DNA of 64,000 bases from Symbiodinium microadriaticum (GCA_001939145.1 LSRX01000428.1:334288-398287), one strand, 5' to 3'; positions 46,327 through 57,877 are shown, counted from the stretch's first letter. Program-made: numbers and translations. Notes: generated from the sequence alone by a model not told the origin.

Positions 46327-46769
46327 CTAGATTGATCGCTGACTGCCCCCATTCGAGTTGCAGGTTCTCGCGGTCAAGACCCGCTCCTGTGAGTTGCAAA
46401 GACGATCTGCCCAGGATCGACCTAAATCAATTGACGAAAGGGCAGGTTGTCCTTCAGAGTTTTGGCATTTTCTCATGGAGACCCTGTAGATCAAAGATCT
46501 CGGGGTGGCGCCGCGAAAATTTCGGCTGTGAGGCCAGCGGTTTCGAGCATCGTGGCCCAAAGCCTCGCCAGCCGATCCGTTCCAACCCTGCCTCGGCGGA
46601 TGGAAAAATCTGTAGATCTCGATGCCCAGAGCTGGACTCTTGGATTCCAAGCTGCCTTGCTTCTGTGTCCAGTCCTTGCTGTAGTACGACCACAGAGCTC
46701 AGAGACCGCACGGCTTCTGGAACATTCACCATGCAATGCTGAAGTGCCCAGCCATGGGTCCAGAGTCAT
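46327..46769 (-). CDS. Coding-like region, frame uncertain
   Basis: Two overlapping - frames look protein-like: one with VRSLSSVVVLQQGLDTEAR, another with GRVGTDRLARLWATMLETAG and EIFAAPPRDL before a stop. They may be successive exons in different frames. The + frame in the same place is less convincing. Confidence 0.3.
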
Positions 46770-47226
46770 TGTGGCAAACCTAAGTAGGCACGGCGAGCGG
46801 CCAAGTCAGAAGTTCAAAGGATTGCTAAGATACCCAAAGAACACCTCCAGCGCCTTCTGGTTCGGCTGAGCTTCGACATGGATGCGGCTCCAGCTGACGT
46901 CGAAAAGGCTTCCGGCTTACTCTCAAACTCCTCTGGCGACAGCGAGGGTCGAGTCCTGCGCTCCTGAGTCTCAACATCGGAAAGGAAACAGCCCTCCTAC
47001 TGCGACTTCGGAAACCTATGCTGTTGAATCCGTTCAGTCACGTCCGTGAAACGACCTAGAGAACCAGTGCTGGGACAAATGTCGCGCTCATCCCGCAAGT
47101 GCTCCAGGAAGCCAACCGGTACCTTCGATGGTGGCAAGGGCAAATTGTGCAAGTCGTGCTTTTCTTTGTGCTGAGCGTGCAACATTCTTGCTCCCATGTA
47201 CAAGCAGCAGCTATTCTAGACATGAG

Positions 47227-47483
47227 TCACGACACGTCAGATTCCATGTCGCTAAGGTCGCCCACTTCCAAATCTCGGATGTCCGCATCAGCATCCTAGG
47301 AATCCGACAAAAGGGATTCGCGCCAAGGACATCCCTTCCAGCGGCAGAGCCGCAGTTGAAACAGCATTGCTGGCACATGGATGCTAAAAGCTCCGAAGCT
47401 TCCACAATCAAGTAATAGCGCAGCGGGCTCTCGTACATCGCCAGCGACGGAGCCACCATGATGGGAGAGAGCACGCGTAGCAT
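47227..47483 (-). CDS. Unrecognised protein with acidic C-terminus (partial)
   Basis: The last exon appears to be 47295-47227: after AG|GAT it reads DADADIRDLEVGDLSDMESD and ends at a stop, 23 codons. Upstream, a frame from ATG at 47483 reads MVAPSLAMYESPLRYYLIV and SMCQQCCFNCGSAAG. The two are in different frames and would need a short intron between ~47330 and 47296. Tentative. Confidence 0.4.
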
Positions 47484-47597
47484 GCTTATGTTAGATGTTC
47501 TCGAAACTCGTCAGCTAACTTCGCAGGATCTGGTGCAGTCGGGTGTCTCCGGGTGGCATCATCCACTTACGAATTGTGGGTAGTCAAGTCTTGACAG

Positions 47598-47942
47598 TCA
47601 AGTTGTGAACATTGTATCAGCACCTTCATCACCGAGAAAAAGGACAGCATGGCTTCCGACTTGACGTTGACTAGGCTCGCCACAGGGTTGTAAGTCTTCG
47701 GGCCCATTCATATTGCGAGAACGGTGCACTCCTCCAACCGAATTCTGCCCTGCTGTCCACCCAGGCACAAATTTTGGAGGATACTGCGTCGCCTTACATG
47801 ACCGGCACTGACTGTTGCAGCGCTTCCTAAATCGAAATGGCCGTTGTGTCGCCAAGAACACCACGATGCTGGTGAGATCCAGCTTTTGTGTAGACACTGG
47901 CCGAACTAAGTCTCTGCTTCCATCAATGCGAGTACAGCCCAA
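47598..47942 (-). CDS. Coding-like frame, 114 codons
   Basis: Protein-like - frame (GSRDLVRPVSTQKLDLTSIV, CNSQCRSCKATQYPPKFVPG, AVLFLGDEGADT). A cluster of four Cys is present, but no known spacing. It may contain an intron, since an AG|G site lies at CGATTTAG|GAAG. No function is assigned. Confidence 0.35.
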   Translation of the reverse strand: MGCTRIDGSRDLVRPVSTQKLDLTSIVVFLATQRPFRFRKRCNSQCRSCKATQYPPKFVPGWTAGQNSVGGVHRSRNMNGPEDLQPCGEPSQRQVGSHAVLFLGDEGADTMFTT

Positions 47943-48359
47943 GCAGAAAAAGAATCAAAGCCTTAAGCAGAACCGATTCACAGGTTAGCATTGAGCAAGT
48001 ACTGTAGAGGTACAGCACGGGGCTTGCTCAGCGCGGTATCGGCCAGTATAGGGACCACTACAACACCAGCAGGGTTAGAATGTTAGAACCCCAGCCGCTG
48101 CGCGGATGGGATTGAACGGGCACAGCTCCACATCTGGAAAACGGTGTAGCAGTGTGGCTGGCTTCCTTAAGTTATATACAACGCTTTCCCTTCGGTCAGC
48201 ACAAGTCCTGCACAGTGCGCCCGGCCGCAGTTAGCGATAGAACGCAAGGAGGCAAACATGATGCCCATGTATGCGAATGAGAAGCCATTGCATGGCCAAG
48301 GAAGGCGCAAAGCAGTCCTTGCCTCATCGGCTCCACCCCTGGAAGGGATCATCGGAGTT

Positions 48360-48560
48360 GGACGGCTGTGGCAGAGATCCTCGCGAATAGGAGGCCTTTT
48401 TTTTCTGATTCTCGAGTTCCAGAATGCTCGAAATTGAAGCTGGGAGGGCTCTCAACACTTTTAGTCAGCAAGGCAAAGGCTATGCGAGGATCTGAGCCTG
48501 TTCCACCGAGCCACGCGGTGGAGTGTCCAAAAAGATGGGCAAGAGGCGAGATTGCCAAAG
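48360..48560 (-). CDS. Coding-like exon fragment
   Basis: The frame reads HLFGHSTAWLGGTGSDPRIA and ESPPSFNFEHSGTRESEKKG, plausible protein, open to 48349. No partner exon or motif found. Confidence 0.25.
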
Positions 48561-48685
48561 CCGTCTAGAACCACTAGAAACTTGCCGGATCCGGAAGAGG
48601 CCGAAGGTAAGTACTACATCATGTCAGAAAGGGGGTTTATACCCCTAAACCCTAAAATCTGATTTATAGAGTCCTGAAGAAAACC

Positions 48686-49518
48686 TCAGATCACGGTCCG
48701 GCCTTGCTGAAGCGCAGCCAGCCCTCCGGCCAGGACGTGGCCCAGTGCCGAGTTTGACACGGCCAGCAAAGTGAAGACGTCCAGGTTGATGCCTGAAACG
48801 CAGGAGGCGCTGTCTCAACAGGCGCAAGGATTGAACAAGAAAACACGCGGCGCTTGAACGCCCTTCACCTCGACTGATTTGCTACTGGTAGCAAGTGCTT
48901 TACCTGGAGATCTGAGTGCAGAAACGGCATTCTGCAACAATTCCCGATCGAGCTTGACTTTCTCCCCCGTTGAGTCTTCGGGATAAAATCAAACCCACCG
49001 CGCCTGGGGATTGTGAGAAGCCTCCAGATGTTGCCAGCACCTTGAGCAAATCGAAGTGAACAAATGCAAAATCTGTGGCAGTTCCTTCCGGTGAATTTGT
49101 CTCTGCTCCGTCTGGTGCGTCCCAGCGCCTTCCCCACCATGAGGCCCACCATGGTCTGCAGGCCGACCACGGCAAAAAATGCACCCAGCCATGCCGTCCG
49201 CTGGCGTGCTCGCAGCGTCGTCTCAATAGCAACCAGCGAGGGCAACCTGCGCACGCAGTTAGGGCCAGTTAGGCGACTTTTTCAAGACGAGACAGCGCCT
49301 GGACCTGGACGGCTTGCAGACCCTGCTTGGACGAGATCTTTAATGCACGGCTGCAACTCTTCAGCCGGGCAGCGTTGCAGCCATTTGGGCTGCAGGTGGC
49401 ACCTGAGCTTCACAGCCACAAGGCTGAACCAGGCCACGGCTTGCCGGCCCAAAGCGGGTGAAGCTTCGAACGCTTCCACTGCAGAAAGGAAAGATGCATC
49501 TATCCGAAGCTTGGCCAT
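48686..49518 (-). CDS. Small membrane protein, 176 aa, complete five-exon gene
   Basis: Exons 49518-49322 (ATG), 49246-49129, 49084-49004, 48931-48904 and 48792-48686 (stop TGA) join with every phase agreeing, 531 nt in all. Donors: GTCTGC, GCGCTG, GCGCGG, GTAAAG. Four of the four introns end AG, three followed by G and one by A. The protein starts MAKLRIDASFLSAVEAFEAS. Residues 84-103 (TAWLGAFFAVVGLQTMVGLM region) are a likely membrane helix, and 147-169 (VFTLLAVSNSALGHVLAGGL) a second. It ends LQQGRTVI. A Trp/Cys-containing middle segment (HLFTSICSRCWQHLEA) lies between them. I recognise no family. An upstream exon cannot be excluded, as the frame is open before the ATG. Introns are 57-111 nt. 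Confidence 0.65.
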
Positions 49519-49807
49519 GTGCCCCTGAGACGAAGCCTCAAGCCCTGACTACTCCGCTCCGAAGAAGCTACAATAGACTCTACAATAGCCCAACTCCAGC
49601 CCTCCCTTTTTCTACCAGAAAAAACACACACTTCTGCCAAGGCCACGGGCCCATTCGGCTCCAAAGATCCCGCCGCCAAGCCGCAGCGGCGCCCTAAGGT
49701 CCTGCCAGGGGTCAAGGCAAGGCCAAGGAGGCCTCGGGGGACCGGGCCCCATTCACTCTGCCTCTCTGTGGGTGAAAACAGCCTAGGGATCTCCTCACAT
49801 CTTCGCA

Positions 49808-49925
49808 CATAATGAATAATAGTTTAAAGATAAGTAGCAATTAAAAATAATTCATAATAACTAAGAAACTAATAATAATTAACAACACTCAATAATAATT
49901 ATAGTAGAAACTACTAATAGTGAAT
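49808..49925. other. AT-rich spacer
   Basis: About 115 bp, almost pure AT with TAATAATTA words. It lies upstream of the 176-aa gene on its strand. No feature beyond composition. Confidence 0.5.
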
Positions 49926-50689
49926 ACCGTGCCTGCAGCTGCGGGCCTGGAACCAGCCGATCAGGGAGCAAACCTCTGCAAGCTCCACGGCCGCTGCTTG
50001 AACCCGTTCGTGTGCTCTGGGTTTTCGGTCAGTCTTCTCGGGTTCCGTTGCGTGAAAGTCGATCACGGAAGCTGAAGTCTGCAAGAAAGTTAGAGACAGA
50101 CGCCAAAAGACGGACAAAGCTACAGAGACAGAGAGAGAGAGAGAGCACGAGAGGAGAGATGGACAGACAGAAAACAGAAAGGCAGCACAACGGAGAAGGT
50201 GCAGCCGCGGATAGTGCGTGCGCAGATTTCGGAGAGAACTTCGTCCAAGCAACAACGGAGAGGCCCACTGACGTCAGCCCGAGGCCCATGGAGCTCTGAA
50301 ACGCTCGAAGGCCTCGCAGCTCAGAGTTCAGGGGAGGCAGGCGGCTTTGAAGGACAGACACAATTCATCTTCCATCAAAGCAATCTGGAGCGTCAAAAAA
50401 CCTCACCGTCCACGACGCCTCCTTGGGAATAAGCAGCAAAGCTTGCAACGGAAAGTGAGATCAATCCAAGCCAGGTGTAGACGATCTCGGCCTGAATGTC
50501 ACACACGTGGTCTCAAGAGAGGCTAGCCGTACCATGCAGTACCATTGCACGACCCTGCTTCTGCTGAACCGGTCCGAACCGAAGTTCTGATCTGCTCTAC
50601 TGCTGATTCGACTGTCCTGATGGCAACCAGCTATTACCAGCACTGAAATTGCTGCGAGTGTGTATCTCCTGGTTGCTCTCTGATTGTCG

Positions 50690-51091
50690 TCAAGAGGCCA
50701 CGTAGCCCCAGCGCCTCAGCGTGGTTTCAGCAGCGTTGAGGCGCTGCACCTTAGAGTGCAAGCTCCGTTGTATGTGAGCCAGCGCAACGTTTGCTCCATC
50801 ACCTCTTCTGTGATGTGAATGCGCATAACCAAGACTGCAAATCCCCCGGCTCCTTGACGGGCACGGAGGAGTTGATTGTCGAGTTTTCGGATATGGCGGA
50901 GCCATTGCATTTTTGAGCTCCATCAGCCAAGGCCAATCAGCTTGCTGTTGCGCGTTGCTTCTGTGCCGAGTTGCCACTAAAGCGACGCGGGCGGCATCGC
51001 CGGACTTGGGGGCAACTTCTTCGCTGCTGGATTCCTCCCAGTGACTGGCACCGCTGCTAGCTACTGCATACACACATAGGGATGCCTTCAT
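50690..51091 (-). CDS. Unrecognised protein, 133-codon ORF (may be spliced)
   Basis: From ATG (51091) a frame reads MKASLCVYAVASSGASHWEE and ARVALVATRHRSNAQQQADW, ending LHSKVQRLNAAETTLRRWGY then VAS and stop. A second frame in the middle (QGAGGFAVLVMRIHITEEVM) also looks coding, so part of the region may be intron or frame-shifted. No domain is recognised. Confidence 0.4.
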   Translation of the reverse strand: MKASLCVYAVASSGASHWEESSSEEVAPKSGDAARVALVATRHRSNAQQQADWPWLMELKNAMAPPYPKTRQSTPPCPSRSRGICSLGYAHSHHRRGDGANVALAHIQRSLHSKVQRLNAAETTLRRWGYVAS

Positions 51092-51186
51092 TCAGTGAGA
51101 AGACTTACGATTGCCTGTCAGCCAGACTTCAATTTCAACATGGCTTGCTGTGTTGAGGGTGAGGAAGTTGGCCGTGTAAACCCATG

Positions 51187-51580
51187 TCATAGCAGAATGA
51201 CTTTGCAAACGTCCTCCTTGGGGTCTGCGGCCAATGGGACCTTGACCTTGGCACTGTTGTAACGAGCTTCGCGACGACACTCCCACTCTGTCGAGCCACC
51301 AGGCTGCCTTGCCGTGAACGTCATGGTGGTTGTGATGGTACCGAATGGCTGGTGTGAGTGGGGTTCTAAATGCCGTCGGTGAGGTGAATATGGCGATGCG
51401 AGTTTTGGTGAATACTGCTTAAATAGTGGCAGATCGGAAGACTTGGCCGCGACACCATCGGCGCCCTCCACGCGCGCGGCCGCCGCTGGGCCCAGCCAGG
51501 CGCCAAGGCAATGCCACCTGCAGTGCTGCCGATGTCGCTCGACATCTTCAAAGCCCGTGTTTGCAGGCTATACCCTTTCC
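51187..51580 (-). CDS. Unrecognised protein exon (~130 codons)
   Basis: Open - frame from about 51580 (NTGFEDVERHRQHCRWHCLG, AAKSSDLPLFKQYSPKLASP, FGTITTTMTFTARQPGGSTE, WECRREARYNSAKVKVPLAA) to a stop at 51187. An adjoining frame (MTWVYTANFLTLNTASHVEI) continues to ~51110 and ends at a GC donor (ACAG|GCAATC), so the two are probably consecutive exons. Alternating hydrophobic residues suggest a beta-rich fold. No family is named. Confidence 0.45.
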
Positions 51581-52401
51581 GCGTATCCGTTAGGATCGAA
51601 TTTCGCGATGTGGCCTGATGTGGCTAGGACATTTTGGATACCACGGTGCAGCCGGGGAAGTCTTCTGATTCGTCTCTGCGTGGACTGGGAAGAGTGCTCG
51701 AACCGCGTCTCACTCGAGGGTATGTGACGGATGTGTAAATTTGTGACAACTTCCTAGCAGCTGAGCTCTTGCCTGCACATCCCGTCAAGACATGAGTCAT
51801 GTCATACCATGCCTATCAGTCCCAAAGCCAGTGGCTGGTGGCCATATCCGGCAAGCCAGGACGGTGTTGGCGTTGGGAGGGCTTCCACCGTTGGTGAGCT
51901 CTGTGCTCGCTGCACCGCCTCCCCCACCTCGGCGACGCACTGCAAGCCCTTCCCCTTCATATCTGCAATCAATGCTGTACCACCATACAATGCCATACAG
52001 CCTATACAGCAGCCGGTAAGGTCGGATGGAGGCTCAGTGGCATGGACCAATCTTGCCGCTGGCGTCACGGGCTGCATGCCTGCAACTCCTGCGTGCAGAA
52101 TCGCGTATCACTACTGCTGCGATCGCTGTTTCGACTCTGCGTGCGAGTCGCTACATCTTTTGCTGGCGGACCTACCTTGATGATGGAGTGTCTCCACTGA
52201 TGTCTCCTCGACCCTTCTCACGCCGTGGCGGCTTAATCACTCGCCCCACCCTTGAGCCAACAAAGCCTGCAGCGGGGTTATACATAACTAGAACACATAA
52301 TGTGTAATGTAGCTGCAATACCGGGCAGCTGACGCTGAGGCCGAGGCTTCAGGCCAAGCCGGGTCAGCCACGCGAGATATTGGCCTTTGCCAATAGACAT
52401 C

Positions 52402-52731
52402 TCAACCCAAGGCGAAGCTGAGGCAAACTTCGCCACGATTGGGTAAAGCCTGCATCAGAGTCTCCATTTTCATCCGCGTCAGCGGTCTGGGACCTTGAGC
52501 GGGAATAACACTATTGTTTTCTTGATCAAGTTTCCAGTGCCTGTTTGCGCAGACTTTTTCCGCGTGCAAGCGTAAAGAACGACTGAACCATGACACATCA
52601 AGTTTTTGCACAGCAGTGTTGGCTTCGCACACAAGGACAGATGCAGGGGCCGAGTGCTTGGCAGGGCTGAGCTGGCCAGCTCTGCATCCAGCACGGCATT
52701 GTTGAAGCTGGTGATGTATCTGGCTGTTCAT
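52402..52731 (-). CDS. Unrecognised 109-aa ORF
   Basis: ATG (52731) to stop (52402), uninterrupted: MNSQIHHQLQQCRAGCRAGQ, ASVLVCEANTAVQKLDVSWF, ENNSVIPAQGPRPLTRMKME. Composition is protein-like. No motif. It could be a complete small gene or one exon. Confidence 0.4.
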   Translation of the reverse strand: MNSQIHHQLQQCRAGCRAGQLSPAKHSAPASVLVCEANTAVQKLDVSWFSRSLRLHAEKVCANRHWKLDQENNSVIPAQGPRPLTRMKMETLMQALPNRGEVCLSFALG

Positions 52732-53391
52732 TCCGTGCCGAGGCGTTCATGCCCACGCTGCACACATCTGCACACTACCAGTGTGAAGCTCTGCGAGCCA
52801 AGTCCGCCTCGGAATTGCTCCGAAAACGTTTGATCCACTGATCAGATCACACGTGTCGCTCCCTTCCTTCACGGACCCTGAATCAATCTTTCGATGACTC
52901 TGCTTCGAGCGGCAGCCTCCACAGCCCGTCAGCATCACGAGAGAGGACACTCTCGGGCAAAACCTGCCGGGGCCCCGCACTTAGCAACAGAAAAGCCTGC
53001 GGAGCCTGACACGCGGAGCATTATACACAAACACTTCCCAAACCTAGAAAAGTGGGAGGCCTGAGCCACGGATGTTCCCTCAGGTAAGTCTCGCAGCTTG
53101 GACCTAGGTGTGCTTAGCAGCCGACAAGACTGTTATATTTTTTGGGTTTTCGTCGGCTTATCTAGGAAGCATCGAGAAGGGCTCTGCTTCTTGACTTCTT
53201 AGAGCCTGGCCACAAGTGCGCCAGCAGCGTCTCGGTGGCGCGTGCCCCTGGTTAAGTCACCGACGTTGCGCCTAGAGACATCGAAGCTGCAAAAGATGGG
53301 CCTTTGTTGCCCGCAACCTGAGCCCGCTGAAAGGTTCGTCTGACATCGATTGCATAGCGCAGTGTATACCATCATGCATGTATGTATGCCA

Positions 53392-53425
53392 ACACACACA
53401 CACACGCACGCGCATACATGTACAC

Positions 53426-53458
<33 letters not shown>

Positions 53459-53462
53459 TACT
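53392..53462. repeat. (CA)n and (TA)n microsatellites
   Basis: ACACAC and TATATA runs. The flanking + and - open frames are by-products. Confidence 0.85.
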
Positions 53463-53596
53463 AGTATACCTACATAGACACGGACATACACTGCATGCAC
53501 AAACAGCGAAGAAGAGATGCACACAACAAACAAACCATCTTTACGATCAAGTGAACCCAGTGAATCCCTCAGGGATCCAAAGCCGGCTATATACTC

Positions 53597-53815
53597 TCAC
53601 CAAACACATGGCAGAGTATGCTCAAGCCTGCGTTGTGCAACTGGGCGGACAACTGACATTGATGAACTTCCGTATGCTTCATTCTGGGGTTGCTGCTGCT
53701 CCTCCCGCTGCTGGTGCCACTCTTTGTTTGCTTTTGGCGGCAACAGTGGGGGTGGCAGTGGCTGCTGTTCAGACATGGAGAAGTTTGACAAAATCTGCAA
53801 ATGCCAGGCAGTTTC
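53597..53815 (-). CDS. Gln/Pro-rich exon
   Basis: The frame reads HLQILSNFSMSEQQPLPPPL then LPPKANKEWHQQREEQQQPQ and SMSVVRPVAQRRLEHT before a stop at 53597. A low-complexity, likely disordered segment of a larger protein. No partner exon established. Confidence 0.35.
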   Translation of the reverse strand, partial: ETAWHLQILSNFSMSEQQPLPPPLLPPKANKEWHQQREEQQQPQNEAYGSSSMSVVRPVAQRRLEHTLPCVW

Positions 53816-54206
53816 GGAAAAGGTCGGGCTCCTAAACGACCACGATCAGAAGCCTCGACAGCACATTCCGCTGCGCTAAGTCTGAGGCGTGCGAGTTGCA
53901 CATCAGCCAGACGCAGCCATGTGCGGAGCTGATCTTAGCACGTCCAAACCGCATCAAGCTCTCCTCTTCATCAAGATCGTGCTTACACTTTCTTATTCTT
54001 CTTCTGCACAGCCAAAGAGGAGGCACGCCCCCTCCCGCGCTTGCACTCTCTCTCGCTCTCTCTCTCTCTCTCTCGCTCTGTCTTTGTCTATAAAGGCACA
54101 TGAGAGCCCTCGTCACATCAGCCCCCAACCGTCTCGTGCGCAAGCGCAACCCAGCGGAAGTTGACAGACAGCAGAGCGACCACCTCTGGCAGCGCTCACT
54201 TCCGAC

Positions 54207-54457
54207 ATGGCCTCACTATGCGCCGCTCCGCTCCGGACTGCTTTGCTGCGAGGGCTTGCAAGAGCAAACAAGAAACTGAACCAGATTCCTCGCAGAGGAT
54301 TCCTTTACGATCACCTGCAACATGCCAGTGCAAGGATGTTTAAACTCAGCCAGAAAGCCCCTGCAGTGAAGCGGGTGAGCAAGCTCGGAAGCTGCAAGAA
54401 CATGTCACCTCCTGGCTTCAAGTCTGCTTTGGCAAAAACGAAGATCAAGCACAAAGG
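54207..54457 (+). CDS. Possible + strand gene start with mitochondrial-type presequence
   Basis: An ATG at 54207 opens a basic, Ala/Leu/Arg-rich N-terminus (MASLCAAPLRTALLRGLARA) of the kind that targets mitochondria, followed by RRGFLYDHLQHASARMFKLS. A GTGAGC donor at 54375 or a GTGTTT donor at ~54458 could end the exon; the frame stops at 54536. A (CT)n tract lies ~130 bp upstream. The - strand here also has a weak coding frame, so the strand is not certain. Confidence 0.35.
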
Positions 54458-54539
54458 TGTTTGCTGCCTCGGGAAGTCATGCTTATTTGACCTCCTCTGT
54501 CACGGTCTTGCGGGATCGGGAGCCAGCCCATGCTGATGT

Positions 54540-56525
54540 CTTAGAGTCTCGAGTCTTTGGGACTGCGACTGCAGCTTTGACTTGCCACATGGCCCCCCGC
54601 ACACCTGCATGCTCAGGACGGATCGATGATTGATGGATGACATATGCAATGGGTGTGGCCAAGCACGAGCGTTATCATCACTGTACGACTGCATCATGGT
54701 GCTGACTGAGGACGCAATGCACCGAACGAAGGCATGACATGATTGTCGAAACAGAGGGCCGGATCCAATGACAGCGTTCGGGCAGCGTGTTTTTTGACGA
54801 CCCTTTCCCCCTGCTACGTTCGGGAAGCATTTTACCAACCAAGCAGATGTTGTCTATGCAGCGACGGCTTGCCGAATATATTGCATCAAGCCCAGGAAAG
54901 CAAAGAAAGTGTCAGAACATGGGCACGTCGTACCGGCGAGAAACCTCCCCACAAAGAAGTACATGCAGCGCAGGTCAGAAGCATGAGCAGTGTTCGCCCG
55001 TCCCGCAGCCACAGCGCGAAGGGCAAGTGAAATGGCCTGGGGCTTCGACAGGGAAAAAAGAGAGGAGCATGAGAGAAGCAAGATGTTTAACCCAAGCCAA
55101 AGCTGCAGCCGGCATCCTCAGGCTGGCACCCCGATGGCATCGCGACCTTCAGCGGTCTCTTGGGAACAGCTGAACAGTGGGAGGCGGGTGCTTCTCGTGG
55201 GCTCCGGCGCCAGGCTGGCTGGCATTCTAAGCCGGCCTGGCCGAAGTCGGAAAGCGCTGAGTGTGATGGAGGGAAGTTAGTGTGCGTGGTCAGTGAAGTA
55301 CAGTAGCAGGCACGCACTCGAGCAGTTTTCCCAACGTCGGGGTGTGTGCAGCACTGTAGTGCCAGCGGCCTACATCACCATGGCGATTACCTGCAAATAT
55401 TCTCTTTGGCAGTAATCAACAGGCTGGGTCTATGTACAGGAAACGGGCTTGACATTCCGAAACTGGCACGGTTTCTGTCTGCAGCGGCTATTCTACAGCT
55501 CTGCCACAGCAGGCTTCAAAGAAGGTCTTCGCCAGAAAATCGAACCTTGTCCAGGCAATGGGCATCTGCATCGAAGATGCCTGCTTTGCAAAGACCTGGC
55601 TCGCTTTCCTTGCTTCTCCGAGGCACCGGTAAGCCCTCCAGGATGTTGGTCAGTCGATTCTCCAGCGACTTTCGGACTCGGCCTCTTCTCTGCTTCTCCT
55701 TCGGCAAAGGGCAAAAGGGCAAGGGGTGAAGCATTCTCTCGTGATTCTCGTGGGAAGCTGTTCCGGAATGTGCTCTGCCGTTTGGGCTGATGACGGAGAC
55801 TGTTCGGCCGTCCAGCACGGGTCCTTGGTGGAGCTCCCCATGGGGCCCATGGTCGCATCCAGCTTCGGCTGCGCTCCTTTTGCGAAAAGCTCGAGGAAAA
55901 TCAGTGCAAGGCAGCTCCAGGCCGGCTGATTCAAGGTGTGCCGTTTCAGGTGGGGGGCTTCAAGCGTCACTACAGGTCACATTGGCCAACAATACTCGAA
56001 TACCTAGTCTTTGGGCTATGCTTTTGTTGACGCGCGGACGGGCTTGCGCAAGAAGAGCTCGAGCCCGGCAACCGCCCATGATTCAAAGTCGAACTCGGTC
56101 CTTTGTCGCGATCCGGGCTGGACGAGCCGCCTAGCAATTGCCCGATCACTTGCCGCCAGCTATCTAAAAACATCAAGAGCGTAAGTAACAACGATAAAAA
56201 GTAAAAGGTTCGCCTCGGCCCCGGCCGAAGCGGTCAGAGATTCCCACAGGAATTCCCTGTCTCCCCGCCTCTTTATCCCCTCCCCCATGACCCACGCCCC
56301 GCTTAGCTGTCCCTCGTCTCTTCCTTGCGGCAAGGCAAGACGGGCTAGCTTACATCATTCGTGAAGCTGATGCCAAAGCCTGGGAATTCGGGGGCTGTGT
56401 CTTGCACTTCGCGGCAAAGCTTGATTCCCCTTCCAACAAATTGAGAGGTTGTTTACGAGACCAGTGAGAAGTGTGACACTGTGACGGGAAAGCGCGACTG
56501 TCGGTAGGGGGCTTAGATAGAACAG
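54540..56525. other. No firm gene; competing frames at 55.45-55.97 kb
   Basis: Between 55449 and 55970 frames on both strands look protein-like (- : GESTDQHPGGLTGASEKQGK, AKGAQPKLDATMGPMGSSTK; + : NGHLHRRCLLCKDLARFPCF). No motif or splice pair decides. The rest is featureless. Confidence 0.25.
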
Positions 56526-56529
56526 GGCG

Positions 56530-56618
56530 TGCGCGAGAATGAGCGGATATGCGCGAGTATGCCCGAGTATGCCCGGGTATGCGCGGCGGGTATGCGCGAG
56601 TATGCACCGAGTATGCTC
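56530..56618 (+). repeat. Decamer array (GCSCGAGTAT)n, left copy
   Basis: About eight imperfect 10-bp units such as GCCCGAGTAT and GCGCGAGTAT. The same unit occurs in opposite orientation at 57739-57877. Confidence 0.75.
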
Positions 56619-56734
56619 ACAGTTGATGTATGTTTCATTCTATGTATACTATTTAAGATACATCATGTGTTATATGTGGTATTTTGTACTACATAATAGA
56701 AAATAGAATGTACATGATATATAGGAAGTTGTTA

Positions 56735-56856
56735 CATGTATGTTATGTTATGTTATGTTATGTTATGTTATGTTATGTTATGTTATGTTATGTTTGTATG
56801 TATGTATGTACGTACGAACGAATGTACGTACGAACGTATGTATGTATGTATGCATG

Positions 56857-56893
<37 letters not shown>

Positions 56894-56915
56894 CTTTTTG
56901 TTGTATACACCGTGN

Positions 56916-56946
<31 letters not shown>

Positions 56947-56970
56947 CTTTTTGTTGTATACACCGTGTCT
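56735..56970. repeat. (ATGTT)n, (ATGT)n and (TA)n with a duplicated segment at a single N
   Basis: (TTATG)n then TATG/TACG words, then (TA)n followed by TTTCTTTTTGTTGTATACAC and CGTG, a single N at 56915, and then (TA)n with exactly the same TTTCTTTTTGTTGTATACAC again. The repeat across the N indicates an unmerged overlap in assembly. Confidence 0.9.
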
Positions 56971-57738
56971 GTGAATTTTATACCAGGGAACACATATAAT
57001 GTAACATGCAATCCACATATGACAGATACACTGTTATTAAAACATGTATGATATACATCTATATACACTATATGCTTGTTTGTATAGTACATACCGTAAA
57101 TATTTTATAACACAGAATAATAACACAGTGTAATTCAATTTAAGGCTATACTTTGTAAGTTATAAGTGTTAATGTCATTCATTATAAAACAAAGTTGCGT
57201 GGCATATATTACTGTACATTGTATGGTATTAGAAATTACATGTTAAATGAACGTGCATGATCTATATAAACTACAGATTATATATTACACGTTGCCCATT
57301 ATCTGCTACATATTCTGAACTTCTTGGCAAAAGTGTTAAATACTGGTTACACTGCATGCTGTGAATTCTACATTTACTATGTCACATTGTACTATGTTAT
57401 ATTAATATATGCACTGTTCTATATAATGTATATGGTATAGTGGAATTTAGATATTATAGAATACAACCAATATGTAGTATAGCATATCATATGCTATGTA
57501 CTTTGTGTTATGTATTGTATCATACTTTGTATCAAGAACGGTATAGATGAAAAGTTACATTATAGTACCGATATTGCCATAGTGTCATATTTCCATTATA
57601 GACCATAACTTACTTAGTTTATATGTAGTACACCCTACAATGTTGCATAACATATATCCTACATGTTGTTGCTTTATGGTAGTAGATACTACCGTCTATG
57701 TCTTCTGATAGCTGCAAAGCTTTAGTCGTGTTAGTGGT
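56971..57738. other. AT-rich non-coding DNA
   Basis: Strongly AT-rich, full of TATG/TATA words and with no open frame of note. It lies between the two inverted decamer arrays. Confidence 0.7.
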
Positions 57739-57877
57739 GCTCGGGAGTACTGGAGCATACTCGAGCGTACTCGAGCATACTCGAGCCTACTCGAGCGTGC
57801 AGAGGCATGCTCGAGCATACTCCAGCGTACTCGAGCATACTCGGGCGTGCTCGAGCGTATCAGCGAGTACTCGGAGT
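57739..57877 (-). repeat. Decamer array (GCTCGAGTAY)n, right copy, inverted
   Basis: About 13 units of ACTCGAGCRT on the + strand, that is GCTCGAGTAY on -, many containing the XhoI-type palindrome CTCGAG. Opposite orientation to the array at 56530-56618. Confidence 0.8.
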
